A stretch of 64,000 nt of DNA from Flexivirga oryzae (GTDB taxonomy: Bacteria; Actinomycetota; Actinomycetes; Actinomycetales; Dermatophilaceae), in the NCBI RefSeq assembly GCF_014190805.1, contig NZ_JACHVQ010000001.1, forward strand, positions 558,001 through 622,000, read 5' to 3'. A program made the translations under genes and the position numbers. The notes under the pieces were generated by a model, which worked only from the letters and a program-made list of their open reading frames with translations, searched no databases and was not told the origin of the DNA. Below, in pieces: positions 42,425 to 50,677 of the stretch (position 1 is the first letter of the stretch; every line of letters begins with the position of its first letter).

Positions 42425-43265
42425 CGACCTCGACGGCGCGCTCGATGCGCGATTCACCTTCGACTACCAGCAGATCGGTGATCTCGAACCCGGCCAGCGC
42501 TGGTCCACCTGGGGCAGTTGTCAGCCGCTCAGCCGCGGTCCCGAACCGTGGCCGGACTGGATCATCACCGATGATGCCGCGGTCGACACCGAGCTCGGGG
42601 TGCTGAAGACCGGCAAGGAGGCCGACGTCTTCCTGCTCGAGCGGTCCGCGCCGCTCGACGACCGGAGCGTGGTCCTGGCTGCGAAGCGCTACCGCGACAA
42701 CACCCACCGCACGTTCCACCGCAACACCGCGTACACGGAGGGCCGCAAGCTGCCCAAGAAGGGCGGCCGCGAGGCACGTGCGCTCGCCAAGAGCACGTCC
42801 TTCGGCAAGACCGTCGCGGCCGGCATGTGGGCGTGGGCGGAGTGGGAGGCGCTGGTGCGCTTCCACCGGGCCGGACTGCCGGTGCCCTACCCCGCCCAGG
42901 TCGACGGCACCGAGATCCTGATGGAGCTCATCACCGACAGCGACGGAGCGCCTGCGCCTCGGCTGGCCGCGACACGTCCGGATCGAAACCTGTTGGAGTC
43001 GCTGTGGGTCCAGCTGTGCGACACCATCACCGGCCTGGCCGGGCTGGGGTGCGTGCACGGCGACCTGTCGGCATACAACCTGCTGGTGGCGGGTGAGCGC
43101 CTGGTGCTGATCGATCTGCCCCAGACCGTCGACCTCTTCGGCAACCCGCACGGCATGGACATGCTGCAACGCGATTGCATGAACGTCGCCAAGTGGTTCG
43201 TCGCCCGCGGACTGGACGTCGACGGTGAGGACCTCTTCGGGGAGGTGGTGGCGCGCTCGGTCTGA
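42390..43265 (+). CDS. RIO1-like serine protein kinase
   Basis: An atypical RIO-family kinase of 291 aa. Seen: the nucleotide-binding stretch GVLKTGKEADVFLLER (a RIO-type P-loop), the lysine in VLAAKRYR, a catalytic loop HGDLSAYNLL and a metal-binding motif DLPQTVDLFG, where the eukaryotic RIO reads DFPQ. Between them is the flexible RKLPKKGGREARALAK insert typical of RIO1. Bacterial RIO kinases have unclear substrates; archaeal and eukaryotic ones act in ribosome maturation. The ATG at 42390 has GGAG at 8 nt. Its start lies inside a possible 30-aa frame that has the better ribosome binding site. Confidence 0.88.
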   Translation: MTHHPEASASTDDLDGALDARFTFDYQQIGDLEPGQRWSTWGSCQPLSRGPEPWPDWIITDDAAVDTELGVLKTGKEADVFLLERSAPLDDRSVVLAAKRYRDNTHRTFHRNTAYTEGRKLPKKGGREARALAKSTSFGKTVAAGMWAWAEWEALVRFHRAGLPVPYPAQVDGTEILMELITDSDGAPAPRLAATRPDRNLLESLWVQLCDTITGLAGLGCVHGDLSAYNLLVAGERLVLIDLPQTVDLFGNPHGMDMLQRDCMNVAKWFVARGLDVDGEDLFGEVVARSV

Positions 43266-43334
43266 GCAGGTATGGCGGTGCGTCCGGGCGGTGCGGCGAA
43301 ATGCGTGCGACGCGCGTCATCCGGGTTTGCGACA

Positions 43335-46300
43335 ATGGCCGGGATCACCATGACGACACCTGACCCCACCGCGCCCTCCAGCCGCCGGTCCCGCGGCCGT
43401 CGCGGCCGCAGCGGCGGACGACAGGGCAACCGCCGGCCGCCGCGCGAGACACCGGAGCAGCGCAGCGCACGCCACGAGCACCGCAGCACCCTCGTGCCGA
43501 CGATCGGCTATCCACCGCAGTTGCCGGTCAGCGCCGCACGGGACGAGATCGCCGACGCGATCCGTGACCACCAGGTCGTCGTCATCGCAGGAGAGACCGG
43601 CTCCGGCAAGACGACCCAGCTGCCGAAGATCTGCCTGGAGCTCGGGCGCGGGCTGGACGGCCTGATCGGGCACACCCAGCCGCGGCGCATCGCGGCACGC
43701 TCCGTCGCCGAGCGGATCGCCGAGGAGTTGGACGTCACGCTCGGCGAAACCATCGGCTATCAGGTGCGATTCGCCGATCACTCCACCAAGGACTCGCTGG
43801 TCAAGGTGATGACCGACGGCGTGCTGCTCTCGGAGCTGCAGCACGACCGGGACCTGCGCCGCTACGACACGCTGATCATCGACGAGGCGCACGAGCGGTC
43901 GCTCAACATCGACTTCATCCTGGGCTACCTGCGGCAGCTGTTGCCCCGCCGCCCCGACCTGAAGGTGATCATCACCTCTGCGACCATCGACCCGCAGCGC
44001 TTCGCGGACCACTTCACGATCGAGGGCCGCCCGCCGGTGCCGGTGATCGAGGTGTCCGGCCGCACGTATCCGGTGGAGGTCCGCTACCGCCCGCTGGTGC
44101 GCGAGGTCGAGACTGTGACGAAGGACGCAGCGGAGGTTGGGGGCGAGCGTGCGAGCACCCGGCCGAAGCGGAGTCCGAGGAGGAGCGACCAAGAACTCAG
44201 CGGGCAGGAGGTGGACGTCGACCAGGTCACCGGCATCGCCGACGCGGTGACCGAGCTGTGGACCGAAGCCCGTGGGGACGGAGGTCCGCAGGACGTTCTG
44301 GTGTTCTGTTCCGGTGAGCGTGAGATCCGTGACGCCGCAGACGCGTTGACCGCTCTGGAGCTGCCGTCGACCGAGATCCTGCCGCTGTACGCCCGGCTGT
44401 CCGCGGCCGAGCAGCACCGCGTCTTCAGCCGGTCAGGGAAACGGCGGATCATCTTGGCCACCAACGTCGCCGAGACCTCGCTCACCGTCCCCGGCATCCG
44501 GTATGTCGTGGACACCGGCACCGCACGCATCTCGCGCTTCAGCCAGCGCACCAAGGTGCAGCGCCTGCCGATCGAGCCGATCTCCAAGGCGTCCGCCCGC
44601 CAGCGTTCCGGCCGCTGCGGCCGCGTCGCAGACGGTGTCTGCATCCGGCTCTACTCCGAGGCCGACTTCGACGCCCGGCCGGATTTCACCGAGCCGGAGA
44701 TCCTGCGCACGAATCTCGCGTCGGTCATCCTGCAGATGACTTCCCTCGGCCTGGGCGACGTGAGCCGGTTCCCGTTCATCGAGCCACCGGATCCGCGGCA
44801 GGTCACCGACGGCGTGCGGCTGCTGCAGGAACTCGGCGCTGTGGAGGAGCGTGGGACGCAACAGGGTCGACGGTTGACCAGGACCGGGCGGACGCTGGCC
44901 GCGCTCCCGGTCGACCCGCGGATGGCGCGCATGCTGGTCGCCGCGGCCGAGAACGGTTCGCTGCGCGAGGTGCTGGTCATCGTCGCCGCACTGTCCATCC
45001 AGGACGTCCGCGAACGCCCTGCCGAGGCGCAGGCACAGGCCGATCAGTCGCATGCTCGGTTCAAGCACGAGACGAGCGACTTCCTGACCCTGCTGAATCT
45101 GTGGCGCTACATTAAGGAGCAGCGGAAGGCGTTGTCCAGCAGTGCTTTCCGCCGCATGTGCAAGCGCGAATACCTGCACTACCTGCGGATCCGGGAGTGG
45201 CAGGACCTGCACGCACAGCTGAAGCAGATCACCAAACGGCAGCACCTCATGCCGAGCGACAACCCGGCAGGGGAGGACGCCATCCACCAGGCGCTGCTGA
45301 GCGGGCTGCTGTCGCAGATCGGGCTGCGCGACCCGGACAAACGCGACTACCAGGGCTCGCGTGGCGCGCGCTTCTCCATCCAGCCCGGATCCACCCTCTT
45401 CCGGCGGCAGCCCGACTACGTGATGTCCGCCGAACTCGTTGAGACCACCCGGCTGTGGGCCCGCACGAACGCGCGCATCGACCCCGCCTGGGCCGAGCGG
45501 CTCGGCGAGCATTTGGTGAAAAGGCAGTACGCAGAGCCACATTGGTCGCGCAAACGCGGCGCCGTGATGGCCGCCGAGCGCGTCACGCTGTATGGCGTCC
45601 CGCTCGTCGCCGGGCGACTGGTCGCGTACGGCACGGTCGACCCGGAGCTCTCCCGGGAGCTGTTCATCCGCAACGCACTGGTCGAGGGTGACTGGGAGAC
45701 CCGGCACCAGTTCTTCCGCGACAACCGCCAGCTGGTGGCGCGGATCGCCGACCTGGAGGCACGCGCGCGGCGCCGCGACCTCCTCGTGGGTGACGACGAA
45801 CTCTTCGACTTCTACGACGCTCGCATCCCCGGATCCATCGTCTCAGCAGCGCATTTCGACTCGTGGTGGAAGCAGGAGCAACGCCAGGACCCGAAGCTGC
45901 TGACGCTCACCGAGGACACCCTGCTGCGTGACGAGGCGGACGCCGTCGATGCGACCGACTACCCGAAGACGTGGCGCCAGGGCGACCTGAAGCTGCGCCT
46001 CACCTACCAGTTCGAGCCGGGCGCGGACGCCGACGGGGTGACGGTCCACCTGCCGCTCGACCAGCTCAACCAGGTGACACCCGACGGGTTCGACTGGCTG
46101 GTGCCCGGTCTGCGCGAGGAGCTCGTGACTGCGCTCATCCGGGCGCTGCCGAAGGCGACCCGGCGCAACTTCGTCCCGGCACCCGACCACGCCCGTCGCG
46201 TCCTGGCCCGGCTCGACCCGGACGCCGGGCCGATCACCGATGAGCTCGGTCACGCGCTGCGTGCTGCGACCGGGGTCGCGGTGGCGCCGGGGGAGTGGGA

Positions 46301-47339
46301 CTGGAGCCGCGTCCCCGACCACCTGCGGATCACCTTCCGGGTCGAGGACTCCCGCGGCCGCAAGCTCGCCGAGGGCAAGGACCTCGAGGCGCTGCAGGAG
46401 CAGCTCGCGGGCAAGGTGCGCGGTGCCGTGTCCCGGGCGGCGGCGGACATCGAGCGCACCGGCCTCACCGCCTGGGGCGACCTCGGCCGCCTCCCGGCGA
46501 CGTACGAGCAGCGGCACGGCAAGCGCACCATCCAGGGTTTCCCGTCGCTCGTCGACCACGGCGACACCGTGTCGCTGGAGGTGTTGCCGACGGCGTCCGA
46601 GCAGGCGCACGCGACCCGCCTCGGCATACGCCGGCTGATCCTGCTCAATGTCGATGTGCCGTGGAAACGCATCGAAGGACTCTTCACGACGCGTCAGCGG
46701 CTGGCGCTCGGCAACAACCCGCACGGCGGCATGCGCGTCCTGATGGACGACGTCCTCGCGGCGGCCGTCGACGACATCGTCGCCCGCGACCTGCCGGACG
46801 GCACCGTCCGCGAGGGTGCGCAGTTCGACGAGGCGCTGCGGGTCGTGCGGCAGCAGCTCGCGCCCCGCGTCGTCGCGGTCGTCGAGGCGCTGGCTCCGGT
46901 GCTCGACCACGCCCGCGAGGTCCGGCTGGCGCTGGATGCGATGACGCAGTCGTCGCTCACCGGCCTGCGCGCCGAACTGGAGCGGCAACGGGCCGACCTG
47001 GTCCACCCCGGGTTCGTCGCCGGCACCGGCCTGGCGCGGCTGCGCGACCTGGACAGGTACCTGCGCGCGATGCTGGTGCGGATCGACAAGGCACCGGGGG
47101 ACCTGGCGCGTGACCGCCAGCGTGCCGACGAGGTCGCGGTCGTCGAGGAGGAGCGGCAGAAGGTGCTGGCCGCGGTGCCCGCCGCCCGCCATACCGACCC
47201 GGACGTGATGGACCTGCGCTGGCAGATCGAGGAGCTGCGGGTGAGCCTCTTCGCGCAGCGCCTGGGCACCGCGCGACCCGTCTCGGCGAAGCGGATCTTC
47301 AAGGCCATGGACGCGGTGGAGGACGCGACCGGGCGCTGA
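43335..47339 (+). CDS. hrpA: ATP-dependent helicase HrpA (DEAH box)
   Basis: RNA/DNA helicase of the DEAH/RHA group, 1334 aa, like the long actinobacterial HrpA. It has a basic N-terminal tail, Walker A GETGSGKTTQLPK, IIDEAHERSLN (DEAH), SATID, the QRSGRCGRVADG helicase motif VI, then HA2, OB and the long C-terminal DUF3418. The role in E. coli is ribosome rescue and RNA processing. The starts at 43335 and 43350 cannot be told apart; GACAAT before the first could be a -10. A 22-residue stretch near residue 275 (EVGGERASTRP onward) looks like an in-frame insertion encoded by a 66-bp element. Confidence 0.93.
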   Translation: MAGITMTTPDPTAPSSRRSRGRRGRSGGRQGNRRPPRETPEQRSARHEHRSTLVPTIGYPPQLPVSAARDEIADAIRDHQVVVIAGETGSGKTTQLPKICLELGRGLDGLIGHTQPRRIAARSVAERIAEELDVTLGETIGYQVRFADHSTKDSLVKVMTDGVLLSELQHDRDLRRYDTLIIDEAHERSLNIDFILGYLRQLLPRRPDLKVIITSATIDPQRFADHFTIEGRPPVPVIEVSGRTYPVEVRYRPLVREVETVTKDAAEVGGERASTRPKRSPRRSDQELSGQEVDVDQVTGIADAVTELWTEARGDGGPQDVLVFCSGEREIRDAADALTALELPSTEILPLYARLSAAEQHRVFSRSGKRRIILATNVAETSLTVPGIRYVVDTGTARISRFSQRTKVQRLPIEPISKASARQRSGRCGRVADGVCIRLYSEADFDARPDFTEPEILRTNLASVILQMTSLGLGDVSRFPFIEPPDPRQVTDGVRLLQELGAVEERGTQQGRRLTRTGRTLAALPVDPRMARMLVAAAENGSLREVLVIVAALSIQDVRERPAEAQAQADQSHARFKHETSDFLTLLNLWRYIKEQRKALSSSAFRRMCKREYLHYLRIREWQDLHAQLKQITKRQHLMPSDNPAGEDAIHQALLSGLLSQIGLRDPDKRDYQGSRGARFSIQPGSTLFRRQPDYVMSAELVETTRLWARTNARIDPAWAERLGEHLVKRQYAEPHWSRKRGAVMAAERVTLYGVPLVAGRLVAYGTVDPELSRELFIRNALVEGDWETRHQFFRDNRQLVARIADLEARARRRDLLVGDDELFDFYDARIPGSIVSAAHFDSWWKQEQRQDPKLLTLTEDTLLRDEADAVDATDYPKTWRQGDLKLRLTYQFEPGADADGVTVHLPLDQLNQVTPDGFDWLVPGLREELVTALIRALPKATRRNFVPAPDHARRVLARLDPDAGPITDELGHALRAATGVAVAPGEWDWSRVPDHLRITFRVEDSRGRKLAEGKDLEALQEQLAGKVRGAVSRAAADIERTGLTAWGDLGRLPATYEQRHGKRTIQGFPSLVDHGDTVSLEVLPTASEQAHATRLGIRRLILLNVDVPWKRIEGLFTTRQRLALGNNPHGGMRVLMDDVLAAAVDDIVARDLPDGTVREGAQFDEALRVVRQQLAPRVVAVVEALAPVLDHAREVRLALDAMTQSSLTGLRAELERQRADLVHPGFVAGTGLARLRDLDRYLRAMLVRIDKAPGDLARDRQRADEVAVVEEERQKVLAAVPAARHTDPDVMDLRWQIEELRVSLFAQRLGTARPVSAKRIFKAMDAVEDATGR
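44133..44198. repeat. 66-bp in-frame insertion-like element inside hrpA
   Basis: The stretch begins GAGGTTGGGGGCGAGC and ends GAGCGACCAAGAACTC. The outer bases match as an imperfect inverted repeat (GAG and TTGG against CCAA and CTC). Its length is exactly 22 codons, and it encodes a basic, disordered-looking peptide between helicase strands where other HrpA proteins have a short loop. Confidence 0.45.
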
Positions 47340-47401
47340 GGGAATCCCGCGGCGCCGCGCGGCGTTCGCACTGATGAAGCCCCCCGATCCAGGAGTATGT
47401 C

Positions 47402-48358
47402 GTGCAAGACCCGCGAGAGCTCTACCAGCTCGAGACCGACACCCACGCCAGTGCGCTCGGCGCACACACCATGGTGGTGTCGCTCGGCGGACTCATCGAC
47501 GCCGGCAACACCCAGCAACTGCTGACCGGGCACCTGCTCGGCACCCTCGAGCACACCGTCGTCGCGTCGTTCGACGTCGACCAGCTGCTCGACTACCGCG
47601 GCCGGCGGCCGGTGATGACCTTCGACCGTGACCACTTCACCGACTACGCCGACCCCACGCTGCTGCTCTACCGGATGATCGACGCCGAGGGCACGCCCTT
47701 CTACCTGCTGGCCGGCCCGGAGCCGGACTACCAGTGGGAGCGGATGATCGAGGCGATCCGCCAGCTGATCCGCCGGCTCGGGGTGCAGCTGGTGGTCAGC
47801 GCACAGGGCATCCCGATGGGCGTGCCGCATACCCGCCCGGTCGGTATGACGAAGTTCGCCAGCAAACCGTCGCTGATCCCCGACAACGAAGCACTCTTCG
47901 GCGCGGTGCAGATCCCCGGCTCGCTGGACAGCCTGATGCACCTGCGCCTCGGCGAGTCCGGCGTCGACACCGTCGGTTTCGCCGTCCACGTGCCGCACTA
48001 CCTGGCGCAGATGGACTTCGGCGACGCCGCCGTCGCCGCCTTGCAGGCGATCACCGGACTGACCGGGCTCGCCATACCCATCCAGGAGTTAGCCGCGATC
48101 GCCGGGCTGAATCGTGCCGAGATCGCCAAGCAGATCGAGGAGAACGACGAGGTCGGCGAGGTGGTGCACGGGCTGGAGGAGCAGTACGACGCCTTCACAG
48201 AGGGCCTGAAGCGGCAGAACCTGCTGGCCACCGAGATGGCGCAACTGCCCAGCGCGGACGAGATCGGCGCGGAGCTGGAGCAGTTTCTGCGCGACGAGGA
48301 GCACACCACCGACGAGGAGCCCGGCAAGGGCTACGACGGCCCGGACTTTCTGAGATAG
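47402..48358 (+). CDS. PAC2 family protein (proteasome assembly chaperone-like)
   Basis: A 318-aa soluble protein of the PAC2 superfamily. Actinobacterial members were crystallised (for example from Corynebacterium) and form trimers, but their function is open. Family blocks here are LETDTHASALGAHTMVVSLG, VVASFDVDQLLDYRGRRPVM, FYLLAGPEPDYQWERM and VGFAVHVPHYLAQMDFGDAA. The C-terminus is a helical acidic stretch. The start is GTG, with GGAG upstream. The gene ends 2 bp before a tandem-repeat array that fills the gap to the convergent polymerase gene. Confidence 0.88.
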   Translation: MQDPRELYQLETDTHASALGAHTMVVSLGGLIDAGNTQQLLTGHLLGTLEHTVVASFDVDQLLDYRGRRPVMTFDRDHFTDYADPTLLLYRMIDAEGTPFYLLAGPEPDYQWERMIEAIRQLIRRLGVQLVVSAQGIPMGVPHTRPVGMTKFASKPSLIPDNEALFGAVQIPGSLDSLMHLRLGESGVDTVGFAVHVPHYLAQMDFGDAAVAALQAITGLTGLAIPIQELAAIAGLNRAEIAKQIEENDEVGEVVHGLEEQYDAFTEGLKRQNLLATEMAQLPSADEIGAELEQFLRDEEHTTDEEPGKGYDGPDFLR

Positions 48359-48360
48359 CC

Positions 48361-48777
48361 CGCGGGCGGCCGGCCGGGATACCGGTCATAGGTCCCCCCA
48401 GGGTGGACTGCGGTACGCCGTCGGCCGGGAAACCGGTCATAGGTCCCCCCAGGGGCGACTCCGGTACGCCGCCGGTCCGGATACCGGTCATAGGTCCCCC
48501 CAGGGTGGACTCCGGTCCGCGGGTGGCCGGGAAACCGGTCATAGGTCCCCCCAGGGGCGACTCCGGTACGCCGCCGGTCCGGATACCGGTCATAGGTCCC
48601 CCCAGGGTGGACTCCGGTACGCCGTCGGTCGGGATACCGGTCATAGGTCCCCCCAGGGTCGACTGCGGTACGCGGGTGGCCGGGAAACCGGTCATAGGTC
48701 CCCCCAGGGGCGACTCCGGTACGCCGTCGGCCGGGAAACCGGTCATAGGTCCCCCCAGGGTCGACTCCCGCCACGCC
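48361..48777 (+). repeat. Tandem repeat array B (8 units, exact 51-bp period)
   Basis: The marker ACCGGTCATAGGTCCCCCCA starts at 48381, 48432, 48483, 48534, 48585, 48636, 48687 and 48738, every 51 bp. Each unit continues GGGTGGACTCCGGTACGC or a one- to three-base variant, and a 14-bp variable part (CCGTCGGTCGGGAT-like). The units differ at a few repeated positions (GTGG/GCGG/GTCG), so they were copied as blocks. No unit has a stop codon in several frames. There is no gene in the 440-bp gap between the PAC2 and polymerase genes. Confidence 0.95.
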
Positions 48778-48798
48778 ACCGCCGACTCGCCGGTGCGT

Positions 48799-50454
48799 TC
48801 AGCCTTTCGCCTCCGACCAGCGTTGCACGACCTTCAGATCGGCGACGAACCGCACCGGGGCGCCGCCCGTCCACCGGCGCGCGGCGGCCTGCAGCGCGTC
48901 ATCCACCGCTTGCGCGGTCTCGGTCGCGTATGACGCCGGGGCGTGCACCAGCAACTCGTCGTGCAGGCACAGCACGATGCGGCCACCGAACGGCCGGACC
49001 GCGTCCCGGACGGTGAGCGCCCACGCCTTGAAGAACTCCGCGGCGGCTCCTTGCACGACCGCGTTGCGGGTGAACCGGCCGATCGCGCGCCGGCCCGCCT
49101 GGTCCGCCGCCAGCCTGCTGCGGACCAGGCGTCCGCCATACGTGACGACCGGTTCGCCGTGCTCACCGCGCTCGGCCGCCGCCCGCAGGTACCGCAGCGC
49201 CCGCGGGTAGGTGCGCTCCATCCGCTGCAGCGCGTCGGCGGCCGGTCCGGACGTCTGCCCGTACATGGCTGCCAACACCGCGATCTTGGCGGCCGGGCGG
49301 TCCAGGTGCAGCTGCTGGGCGACGGTCGCATACAGGTCGTCCTGCGCGGTTGCGGCCGCGAAGTCCGGATCGGCGGAAACGACCGCCAGGACTCGCGGTT
49401 CGACCTGGCCGAGGTCGGCTCGCACCAACACGTGGTCCGGTGCGGCGGCGACTCCCGGGCGCAGGGGAGTGGGCAGGCTGTGCAGGCCGGCGCCGGCCGT
49501 CATCCGGCCCGCGCCGCCGTCGCACGCCGTCCACGCACCGCGTAGCCGATCGTCCGTGCCGACGAAGCGATCCAGCCAGGACCACCCGTACGTCGTGGCG
49601 ATGCGCTCGGCCTTGCGCCAGTCGAGCAGCGCCCCGACCACCGGGTGCAGGTCACGGTAGGGCTCCAGGTGCCACGCCCGCGTGTCGTCCACACGAACAC
49701 CCAGGGACCGCAACAGATCCCGCACGTGCGCCGGATTGCGCAGGTCGGTCGTCCCGCGACCTGGCACGTGCTGCAGGACGAGCTCATCCCGGGCGGCGCG
49801 GATCTGATCGGCGTGCGCCTCGTCCCTCGGCCGCGGACCGGCTGTCGCGGTGATGAGTCGCTCCAACACCGGGCGATCGATCGGCAACCCGTGCTCGGTC
49901 AGCTCGACGCACAGCAGCGCCGCGCCGGACTCGCTGGTCGCCGTGCTCACCCCGTGCGGGCGCGCCGCCAGCAGCGCACCCTGCCGGTCCGCGGTCACCA
50001 GCGCCAGCCGCGCCAGGTCGACCAGGTGCGCCGACCGCCAATCGGGTTGCAGGCACGACGGATTGAGGTAGCCGTCGGACCCGACGACAGCGTCGTCGTC
50101 CGGTCGCAGGTCGAAGAGATCGCCCGACGATGGCGCCGGACGTTCCGCCGGGTCGAGTCCGGCCGCGGCGGCCCAGATCTCGTCGGCACCGGCATCGAAG
50201 CCACCCACCAGCAGTCGATGCGCCTCGGTCAGGTCCCAGCAGCGCCGCAGGTGCAGCCCCGCCCGGACCAGCGGGGTCGCAGCCTCGGCGGCCGCCCACC
50301 ACACCCACCGCAGGTCGGCCACCGACGCGTCGGTCTGCTCGACGAAGCGCACCAGGTCCGCAACCGCACCGTCGAACCGCACCCCGTCCGGCGCTGCGCA
50401 CACCGCCCGGTCACCGTGCACCGTCACGGCATACAGCGCACCGCGCACCGACAT
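48799..50454 (-). CDS. Bifunctional 3'-5' exonuclease/DNA polymerase-like protein (small PolA relative)
   Basis: A 551-aa family A polymerase relative found in many actinomycetes next to the normal PolA. It lacks the 5'-3' exonuclease domain and the 3'-5' exonuclease region is weak. Motif A is RADLGQVEPRVLAVV (normally DxSQIExR), motif B includes KIAVLAAMYGQTSG and motif C is LCLHDELLVHAP, so the catalytic Asp pair is present. It could act in repair or gap filling; function in vivo is not established. I chose ATG 50454 (MSVRGALYAV) as the start. The frame continues upstream through unrelated sequence. Confidence 0.88.
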   Translation of the reverse strand: MSVRGALYAVTVHGDRAVCAAPDGVRFDGAVADLVRFVEQTDASVADLRWVWWAAAEAATPLVRAGLHLRRCWDLTEAHRLLVGGFDAGADEIWAAAAGLDPAERPAPSSGDLFDLRPDDDAVVGSDGYLNPSCLQPDWRSAHLVDLARLALVTADRQGALLAARPHGVSTATSESGAALLCVELTEHGLPIDRPVLERLITATAGPRPRDEAHADQIRAARDELVLQHVPGRGTTDLRNPAHVRDLLRSLGVRVDDTRAWHLEPYRDLHPVVGALLDWRKAERIATTYGWSWLDRFVGTDDRLRGAWTACDGGAGRMTAGAGLHSLPTPLRPGVAAAPDHVLVRADLGQVEPRVLAVVSADPDFAAATAQDDLYATVAQQLHLDRPAAKIAVLAAMYGQTSGPAADALQRMERTYPRALRYLRAAAERGEHGEPVVTYGGRLVRSRLAADQAGRRAIGRFTRNAVVQGAAAEFFKAWALTVRDAVRPFGGRIVLCLHDELLVHAPASYATETAQAVDDALQAAARRWTGGAPVRFVADLKVVQRWSEAKG

Positions 50455-50620
50455 GGGTCTCCTCGAGCATGGGTCCTGCACACCGGACGGCCGGTGCGCT
50501 GGACCCATCATGTCGCGTCGGTACGACGGCTCCCGCCACCACTGCGCCGTCGCGGCCCGGCGCCGGCCAGCCGCCCCCGTTGTCCGCCGACTTGCGTCAC
50601 ATCGCCTCGGTGCATGCGAA

Positions 50621-50652
50621 GAGCCCCGCACCGGATATCCGATGCGGGGCTC
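50621..50652. terminator. Strong inverted repeat after the QGY-rich gene
   Basis: GAGCCCCGCA (50621-50630) and TGCGGGGCTC (50643-50652) form a perfect 10-bp stem, with a smaller CGG/CCG stem inside. It lies 25 bp beyond the minus-strand QGY-rich gene and about 170 bp from the polymerase start, so it terminates the former. The rest of the 223-bp gap shows no gene. Confidence 0.8.
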
Positions 50653-50677
50653 GTCGCGAGCTGGAGTCAGCAGATCG

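Noticed and set aside
48361..48777. CRISPR array (regular repeats with short spacers)
   Set aside because: The would-be spacers are short and nearly identical from unit to unit, the whole 51-bp unit repeats, and no cas genes are in the window.
48195..48779. Repeat-protein gene on the minus strand across array B
   Set aside because: It has no ribosome binding site, overlaps the PAC2 gene end, and two other frames are equally open.
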